From positions 101,641 through 165,640 of the forward strand of contig DASXVO010000086.1 in the NCBI GenBank assembly GCA_036504215.1: 64,000 bases of DNA. The letters are read 5' to 3'. The translations under genes and the position numbers were made by a program. The notes beneath the pieces are model-generated. The model was not told the DNA's origin. It was given only the letters and a program-made list of their open reading frames with translations, and made no database searches. Below are positions 59,383-64,000 of the stretch, piece by piece (the first letter of the stretch is position 1; each line of letters opens with the position of its first letter). Source of the DNA: Vicinamibacterales bacterium. GTDB taxonomy: Bacteria > Acidobacteriota > Vicinamibacteria > Vicinamibacterales > Fen-181.

Positions 59383-60393
59383 ATGCCCGATCTTCTGACG
59401 CCGCTGTCGTTGGGCCCTCTCAAGTTTCGGAATCGGATCGTGATGCCACCGATGTGGTCCGGTCAGGCCACGCCGGAAGGCCTCGTCACCGACAATATCA
59501 TCGACTACCACCGCCGGCGCGCGGCTGCCGGGTGCGGGCTCGTGATCGTCGAACACGCATTCGTGCACGCCCGTGGCCGCCACACGCCGACACAGCTCGG
59601 CGTCCACACCGACGCCACCCTCGAAGGCTTGCAGAAGCTGGCCGCGGCCGTCCGGTCCGAAGGCGCCGTCGTCTGCCTGCAGATTTCCCACGCCGGATCC
59701 CGGGCGTCGTCCCGCGTGCTCGGCATGCGTCCGGTCGCACCGACCAGCGTGCGCCACCCATACGAGGCGGAGGGGGATATCCCCGAGGCCCTGACGGCGG
59801 GCATGATCGACGAGATTCTCCAGGCGTTCGGCGACGCCGCCGTCCGGGCGCGAAGCGCAGGCTTCAGTGCCGTCGAACTGCACGCCGCGCACGGTTTCCT
59901 GTTGTCGCAGTTCCTCTCGCCCCTGACGAACCTGCGGACCGATGAGTACGGAGGCCCGATCGAGAATCGATCGCGTCTGCACCTGGCGGCGCTCGAATCC
60001 GTTCGCGCGCGACTCGGCCAGGACTTCCCCGTCTTCGTCCGCCTGGGCGCGCACGACGAAACAGCCGGCGGCCTCGAGCTCGACGACTCGTGCTGGACGG
60101 CTGTGAAACTGGCGGCGGCTGGCGCGTCACTCATCGATGTCTCGGGAGGCCTCCAGGGCTCCCGCGGCATGGGAAAAGGCGCTGCGTACTTCGTGCCGTA
60201 CGCGCGAGCGATCAAGGCGGTCGTCACCGTCCCCGTACTCGTGACAGGCGGCATCTCCGAGCCGGCCCTCGCCGACCGCGCGGTGCGCGAGGGATGGGCG
60301 GATCTGATTGGCATCGGCCGCGCGATGCTGAACGACCCGGACTGGGCGCGCAAGGCGATCGCGCATCTGTCGATGGCGCGTCGGCCCAGTTGA
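59383..60393 (+). CDS. NADH:flavin oxidoreductase, old yellow enzyme family
   Basis: A 336-residue FMN TIM-barrel enzyme. Signature segments are LKFRNRIVMPPMWSGQAT (~14-31), LQISHAGSRASS (His/Gly near the substrate), a helix containing GFSAVELHAAHGFLLSQFLSP, and the phosphate-binding C-terminal VLVTGGISEPALADRAVREG and ADLIGIGRAMLNDP. It reduces activated C=C bonds with NAD(P)H. No Fe-S domain is present, so this is a single-domain, YqjM-like form. It lies 143 bases after the micro-ORF. Downstream it is separated from the peptidase gene only by a heptad-repeat spacer. Confidence 0.93.
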   Translation: MPDLLTPLSLGPLKFRNRIVMPPMWSGQATPEGLVTDNIIDYHRRRAAAGCGLVIVEHAFVHARGRHTPTQLGVHTDATLEGLQKLAAAVRSEGAVVCLQISHAGSRASSRVLGMRPVAPTSVRHPYEAEGDIPEALTAGMIDEILQAFGDAAVRARSAGFSAVELHAAHGFLLSQFLSPLTNLRTDEYGGPIENRSRLHLAALESVRARLGQDFPVFVRLGAHDETAGGLELDDSCWTAVKLAAAGASLIDVSGGLQGSRGMGKGAAYFVPYARAIKAVVTVPVLVTGGISEPALADRAVREGWADLIGIGRAMLNDPDWARKAIAHLSMARRPS

Positions 60394-60463
60394 CATTGGC
60401 TCTGGACTCTCGACCCTGACACCTGACCCCTGGATCCTGACTTCTGACGTCTGACTCCTACTT
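60394..60463. repeat. Spacer made entirely of ten heptamers between stop and ATG
   Basis: The whole 70-base interval between the oxidoreductase TGA (ends 60393) and ATG 60464 divides into ten 7-base units, most of the form (C/T)CTGACN: CATTGGC, TCTGGAC, TCTCGAC, CCTGACA, CCTGACC, CCTGGAT, CCTGACT, TCTGACG, TCTGACT, CCTACTT. No Shine-Dalgarno sequence remains in front of the ATG. It is the longest and cleanest heptad array in the window. Confidence 0.85.
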
Positions 60464-62548
60464 ATGAAGCACCGCGCCATCCTGCTCTTCGCCGTCTCGT
60501 GCCTCCTCCTCGGCTCCGCCCCGAAGGCCGACGATGGGATGTGGACGTTCGACAACCCGCCGATGAAGATCTGGAAGGAGAAATACGGGTTCGAACCGAC
60601 ACCACAGTGGCTCCAGCACGTGCGCCTCGCCTCGCCCCGCGTCGAGGGGGCTTCTGGCGCCTTCGTCTCTCCCGACGGCCTGATTGTCACCAACCAGCAC
60701 GTGGCGAACGGGCAACTGCAGAAGCTGTCCACGCCCGAGCACAATTACGTGCGCGACGGCTTCTACGCGCCGACGCGCGAGCAGGAACTGAAGTGCCCCG
60801 ACATGGACGTCAACGTCTTCGTGTCGTACGAGGATGTCACGGCGCGCGTCCAGGGGGCGGTGAAGCCGGGCATGAGCGAACGCGAGGCGGGTGAGGCCAG
60901 GCGGACGGCCACGGCCGCGATCGAGAAGGAATCCACCGAGAAGACCGGCCTGCGCAGCGAGGTCGTGAAGCTGTACAGCGGCGGCGAGTACTGGCTGTAT
61001 CGCTACAAGAAGTTCGCGGACGTCCGGCTCGTCTTCGCGGTCGAGGAATCGACGGGATTCTTCGGCGGCGACTACGACAACTTCACCTATCCGCGGTACG
61101 ACCTGGACGTCGCCTTCTTCCGCGCCTACGAGAACGGTCAGCCGGCGCACACGGAGTACCTGACCTGGTCCGCGAAGGGCGCGGAGGAGAAGGAGCTGGT
61201 GTTCGCGATCGGCAGCCCAGGCGCCACTTCCCGCCTGCTGACGATGGCGCAGATCGAGTTCCATCGCGACGTCATGAATCCTGTGCAGATGGCGGTGTGG
61301 CAGGCGCGGCTCGTCGCGCTGCAGCGGTTCAGCGCGACGAGTCCCGAAGCGGACCGCCGGGCATCGGCCGGCCGGCGCGGTATCGAGAATTCGATCAAGC
61401 GGCTGGTGGGGCAACAGCGGGGCCTCGAGAATGCCCGGCTGATGGCCACCAAGCGCGAGGACGAGCGCAAGCTGCGCGCCGCGGTCGCGAACAACCCCGA
61501 CTGGCAGAACGCGTACGGCGACGCCTGGGATCAGATCGCCGCGGCCTACAAGCAGTACGCACCGTATGCGAAGCGCAACGCCTATTCAACACTCTCGCCG
61601 TCCCGGCTCGGCAGCCTGGCCACCAGCCTCGTTCGGTATGCGGACGAGATCCGCAAGCCGAACAGCACGCGGCTCGACGAGTTCCGCGACTCGCGGCTCG
61701 ACTCGCTGAAGACGACCCTCCTCTCGCCGGCTCCCGTCTACGCGGACATGGAGGAAGCCCTGCTCGCGGGATGGCTCGAAGCCGGTCGGAAAACGCTGGG
61801 CGATGACGATTTGTTCGTCAGGGCGGCGCTTGGCGGCCAGACCCCGGCGGCCGTGGCACGGGCCGTCGTCTCGGCGACGAAGATCGCCGACGCGTCGTTC
61901 CGAAAGACACTGGTCGAGGGTGGCCCCGACGCCATTCTGAAGTCCGACGATCCGATGCTCGCGCTCGTGCGCCGAGTCGATCCGGTCATGCGCGACCTGC
62001 GAACATGGATCGAGCAGCAGATCACCAACGTCGAAACGACCAACGGCGAGCGGCTGGCCAAGGCCAGGTTCGCCGTCCACGGCAAGACGGTATACCCGGA
62101 CGCCAACTCGACGATTCGCATCAGTTTCGGCACGGTCCTCGGCTACGAAGCCGGATCGACGCTCGTTCCCTTCAAGACGACCTTCTACGGGCTGTACGAC
62201 CGCGCGGCCGGCTTCGACAACCAGGCGCCGTTCGCGCTCCCGCCGCGTTGGCTGGACAAGCGCTCCGCGCTCGACATGTCCGCCCCGCTCAACTTCGTCT
62301 ACACGGCAGACACGATCGGGGGCAACTCCGGCAGCCCGGTCATCAACCGGAAGGCGGAACTGGTCGGCCTGAACTTCGACAGCAACCTGCCGAAACTCGC
62401 CAACCGGTACATGTACATCGACGATGCGGAAGGCTCGCGCGCGGTGGGCGTCCACAGCGCCGGCATCCTCGAAGCGCTGAAATCGGTCTACGGGGCGGAC
62501 CGGATCGTGAAGGAGATCACGGGGAAGTTTGCCCTGCCGCTTCTCTAG
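60464..62548 (+). CDS. S46-family dipeptidyl peptidase (DPP7/DPP11-like), exported
   Basis: A 694-residue periplasmic serine exopeptidase. A signal peptide (ILLFAVSCLLLGSAPKA) is followed by DDGMWTFDNPPMKIW, the usual S46 mature N-terminus. The chymotrypsin-like domain has catalytic His in IVTNQHVANGQL (family: TNHHC), Asp in GDYDNFTYPRYDLD and Ser in TIGGNSGSPVINRK. A helical cap lies in the middle (~280-530). It releases dipeptides from the N-terminus of peptides; P1 preference cannot be set with confidence. The TNQH form changes one neighbour of the catalytic His. The start codon directly follows a heptad array and has no ribosome site. Confidence 0.93.
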   Translation: MKHRAILLFAVSCLLLGSAPKADDGMWTFDNPPMKIWKEKYGFEPTPQWLQHVRLASPRVEGASGAFVSPDGLIVTNQHVANGQLQKLSTPEHNYVRDGFYAPTREQELKCPDMDVNVFVSYEDVTARVQGAVKPGMSEREAGEARRTATAAIEKESTEKTGLRSEVVKLYSGGEYWLYRYKKFADVRLVFAVEESTGFFGGDYDNFTYPRYDLDVAFFRAYENGQPAHTEYLTWSAKGAEEKELVFAIGSPGATSRLLTMAQIEFHRDVMNPVQMAVWQARLVALQRFSATSPEADRRASAGRRGIENSIKRLVGQQRGLENARLMATKREDERKLRAAVANNPDWQNAYGDAWDQIAAAYKQYAPYAKRNAYSTLSPSRLGSLATSLVRYADEIRKPNSTRLDEFRDSRLDSLKTTLLSPAPVYADMEEALLAGWLEAGRKTLGDDDLFVRAALGGQTPAAVARAVVSATKIADASFRKTLVEGGPDAILKSDDPMLALVRRVDPVMRDLRTWIEQQITNVETTNGERLAKARFAVHGKTVYPDANSTIRISFGTVLGYEAGSTLVPFKTTFYGLYDRAAGFDNQAPFALPPRWLDKRSALDMSAPLNFVYTADTIGGNSGSPVINRKAELVGLNFDSNLPKLANRYMYIDDAEGSRAVGVHSAGILEALKSVYGADRIVKEITGKFALPLL

Positions 62549-62837
62549 GTACGCCGTCCATCCCGACAGGTTCGGAGCGAGCACCGCGACCACGGCCTTC
62601 ATTCCGTCGTTTGCGACGTCAGGCCGACTGACGATGGGGCACGGACGCAGCTGTTCCTCCGAGCCGCGGCACCACCTTCGGTCCCGAGGCAGCGTGTCGG
62701 GTCCGAGTGATATTGAACGTTCGTGTCGTCGCCGGGCAGCCCCAAGCAGTTCGACCGGAGCGCGCGCCCATTCGTCGCTTCCATCGGGTTGGTATCCACC
62801 GCGTTGTTCGATGGAGATCGGTGCCGCTTGGTGCCCG

Positions 62838-63182
62838 TTACCTTCCCAGAATCACGTCGATTCCCGTAAGAACCAAGTCAAGCTTGGCCCGCGGGAGCTT
62901 GCCCACGCGTTCGGTGAGTACGGTCTGGTTCAGCGTCACCACCTGGGACGCGTTGGCGACCGAGTCCTTCGGAAGTCCCGTCACCCGGGCACTCAGCACC
63001 GTGTTGCCCGGAGCGTCCGCCCAACGGAGGTTGCTGGTCAGCGGCACGCACACGACAGTTGCGAGCCGGCTCCGGTTCAGCGGGTCCCCTTGAACCACGA
63101 CAACGGGTCGTCGAAACGCAGGTTCCGAACCGGTTGGCGCCCGAAGGTCCGCCCACCACACCTCGCCTTGTCCGACTACCAT
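62838..63182 (-). CDS. mazF: MazF/PemK-type endoribonuclease toxin
   Basis: A 114-residue toxin with the PemK fold: GQGEVWWADLRAP (N-terminal GxVWW), RRPVVVVQGDPLNRSRLATV (the RP-VVVQ segment with catalytic Arg), VCVPLTSNLRW (with the conserved Thr-Ser) and the helix TLNQTVLTERVGKLPRAKLD. It should cut mRNA at short sequence motifs and is neutralised by the upstream antitoxin. It overlaps the antitoxin gene by seven bases. After its end lies a 289-base spacer (62549-62837) in which I see no gene. Confidence 0.92.
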   Translation of the reverse strand: MVVGQGEVWWADLRAPTGSEPAFRRPVVVVQGDPLNRSRLATVVCVPLTSNLRWADAPGNTVLSARVTGLPKDSVANASQVVTLNQTVLTERVGKLPRAKLDLVLTGIDVILGR

Positions 63183-63412
63183 TCGCTGTGCTCCAGCGTG
63201 TGGCGCGCCGCCCGAGCAACGAACGGGTCGCCTTGCTCGCCCAGTTGGTCGCAGACGCGGTCCATCGCCTCGGTCACCTCGTCCGGGCTGTGCCGAGCGA
63301 CGTATTCCTGGAGGGCGCTGCTGAAGACATGGCTTCTCGATTTCCGAGTCCGGCGTGCCAGACGTTCCGCCTGCTCGAAGACCTGGTCCGGAATGGACAC
63401 CGCCGTTTTCAT
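63176..63412 (-). CDS. Ribbon-helix-helix antitoxin of the MazEF-like pair
   Basis: A 78-residue protein with an N-terminal RHH DNA-binding ribbon (MKTAVSIPDQVFEQAERLAR, then RKSRSHVFSSALQEYVARH) and a variable C-terminal tail that would bind the toxin. Antitoxins of this type repress their own operon; the dyad at 63411-63423 over the start codon and -10 element fits that. A -10-like TATACT ends six bases before the ATG and no ribosome site is seen, so the mRNA is probably leaderless. Confidence 0.88.
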   Translation of the reverse strand: MKTAVSIPDQVFEQAERLARRTRKSRSHVFSSALQEYVARHSPDEVTEAMDRVCDQLGEQGDPFVARAARHTLEHSEW

Positions 63413-63424
63413 ACCAGTAGTATA
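63411..63424 (-). promoter_or_regulatory. Antitoxin promoter -10 with overlapping dyad
   Basis: On the minus strand TATACT (63424 to 63419) ends six bases before ATG 63412. A small inverted repeat ATAC/GTAT (63411-63414 and 63420-63423) covers both the -10 and the start codon, a natural site for RHH repression. Confidence 0.45.
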
Positions 63425-63805
63425 ACCACCGGGCGAGCCGGACTCAGCTCCACGACGTGGGGTTCACATCCAATCGATCCGTGCGTTGTCCGTCGAACTT
63501 GAGCGTTCGCCCGACCGGCGCTCGACCCGGCCGCCGCGCCGGTTGGGCGGTACGTCAACCCTCAGATCTGCCGGCCGGACTTGCACCGGCTGCGTGAACT
63601 GACCTTTCACGGCACGCTCTCCACAAAGTCTCCATGACGGGGGACGATTCCAGGGGACTCCGCCGACCAATTCGTGTTCTCTGTCGCCGCAGGGCTGAGG
63701 TGCCTGGGCCGCGTTGAGGCCGTGCCTCGAGTCGTTGGGCTCGAATCCCCTTTTCTGGCCGCGCAGACGGCGGCGCGGTATCATGAACCGAATCGGAGGT
63801 TGGCG
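63413..63805. other. 393-base spacer without a supported gene
   Basis: Between the antitoxin (minus) and the nucleotidyltransferase (plus). A minus-strand open frame of 106 codons (63464-63784) is Arg/Pro-rich, has no ribosome site and no recognisable domain. A -10-like TATCAT is present at 63779-63784, upstream of the next gene. The stretch GTTGGGCTCGAATCCCC (63736-63752) resembles a tRNA T-arm but no tRNA folds around it. Confidence 0.45.
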
Positions 63806-64000
63806 ATGAAACGCAAGCCCCTCTCGCAGCGCGAGACGGAAGCCCTTCGCGAGTTCTCCACACGCATCCGCGCGGCGCTCGGCTCAAATCTCCTGGAACT
63901 TCGGCTGTTTGGCTCCAAGGCCAGGGGCGACTCTCGGCCGGACTCTGATCTCGACGTACTCGTGGTCGTCACCGGTGATCGCGTGGGGGCTGAAGACCTG
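63806..64000 (+). CDS. MNT/MntA-type minimal nucleotidyltransferase, cut off by window edge
   Basis: The first 65 codons; the frame is open to base 64000. LRLFGSKARGDSRPDSDLDVLV contains the nucleotidyltransferase signature GSxARG followed by SDxD, with the two metal-binding Asp residues intact. Such proteins usually act with a HEPN-domain partner as a toxin-antitoxin pair in which the transferase AMPylates the HEPN toxin. A HEPN gene would be expected directly downstream, outside the window. GGAGGT (63796-63801) lies four bases before ATG 63806. Confidence 0.8.
   Translation, partial: MKRKPLSQRETEALREFSTRIRAALGSNLLELRLFGSKARGDSRPDSDLDVLVVVTGDRVGAEDL

Noticed and set aside
3222..60463. CRISPR array interpretation of the short tandem repeats
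   Set aside because: The units are contiguous heptamers with no unique spacers, and no cas genes are present.
62600..62840. Possible integron attC site after the MazF-like gene
   Set aside because: CGAACAAC and GTTCAAT blocks resemble attC ends, but neither fits the RYYYAAC/GTTRRRY core exactly, and the interval between them is not palindromic.
63736..63775. tRNA-like T-arm (GTTGGGCTCGAATCCCC)
   Set aside because: The loop would read CTCGAAT instead of TTCGAAT, no matching acceptor strand lies 60-65 bases upstream, and no anticodon arm can be drawn.

Overview
The window is GC-rich bacterial chromosome with closely packed genes. The gene set points to an Acidobacteriota member, most likely Vicinamibacteria-like. 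It has two outer-membrane TonB-type receptors (one with an Oar-like CarboxypepD-regulatory domain), two ~1,100-residue sortilin/BNR-repeat proteins, a tricorn-type protease, an S46 peptidase, a subtilase with Ig-like tail domains, and Tat-exported Gfo/Idh/MocA and amidohydrolase enzymes. This taxonomic call is inferred from gene content; no rRNA or marker-gene tree is possible here. I see no tRNA, rRNA, CRISPR array, prophage or transposase.

Positions 1-14,100 are the core of the window. A minus-strand dissimilatory sulfite reductase locus runs from about 14,060 down to 323. Gene order in transcription is: MerR/XRE/cupin regulator, secreted S51 peptidase, shortened dsrL-like gene, dsrA, dsrB, dsrD, an RsbRD_N-like gene, dsrM, dsrK, dsrJ, dsrO, dsrP, dsrN, cysG. 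A cut-off polyprenyl synthetase follows. Most junctions overlap (ATGA) or are under about 30 bases. CysG makes sirohaem, DsrN amidates it, DsrAB reduces sulfite, DsrD activates DsrAB, and DsrMKJOP links the membrane quinone pool to the DsrC/DsrAB cycle. dsrD present and dsrEFH absent favour the reductive direction. dsrC, sat, aprAB and qmo are not in the window.

Positions 14,100-27,400 hold a class A beta-lactamase-like hydrolase, an MgtC/DUF4010 membrane protein, an aldehyde:ferredoxin oxidoreductase homologue, an amidohydrolase, a GH109-like enzyme, a subtilase, a pentapeptide-repeat protein overlapping guaA, and a PEGA-domain protein. Positions 27,400-36,560 are a three-gene minus-strand unit: outer-membrane receptor, BNR protein, hybrid histidine kinase. 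Positions 36,860-46,040 hold a hemerythrin/PAS protein, an FGGY kinase with an Rrf2 regulator, hemolysin III, MntP, an APC permease, an M20 dipeptidase, an AEC transporter and a secreted unknown protein.

Positions 46,200-62,550 hold a second BNR protein convergent with an Oar-like receptor, an EfpL/YeiP-type elongation factor, a tricorn protease, a SpoIIE-type phosphatase, a 21-residue Cys/Lys micro-ORF, an old-yellow-enzyme family oxidoreductase and an S46 peptidase. The right edge has a MazEF-like toxin-antitoxin pair and the start of an MNT-type nucleotidyltransferase.

Three dispersed signals cut across the annotation. Degenerate heptanucleotide arrays sit at gene boundaries (3222, 4409, 13155, 26455, 60394), some read into protein C-termini. 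An ~85-bp palindromic repeat occurs twice in opposite orientation (23740 and 45042). Several genes have a -10-like hexamer 6-8 bases before the ATG, suggesting leaderless transcripts.
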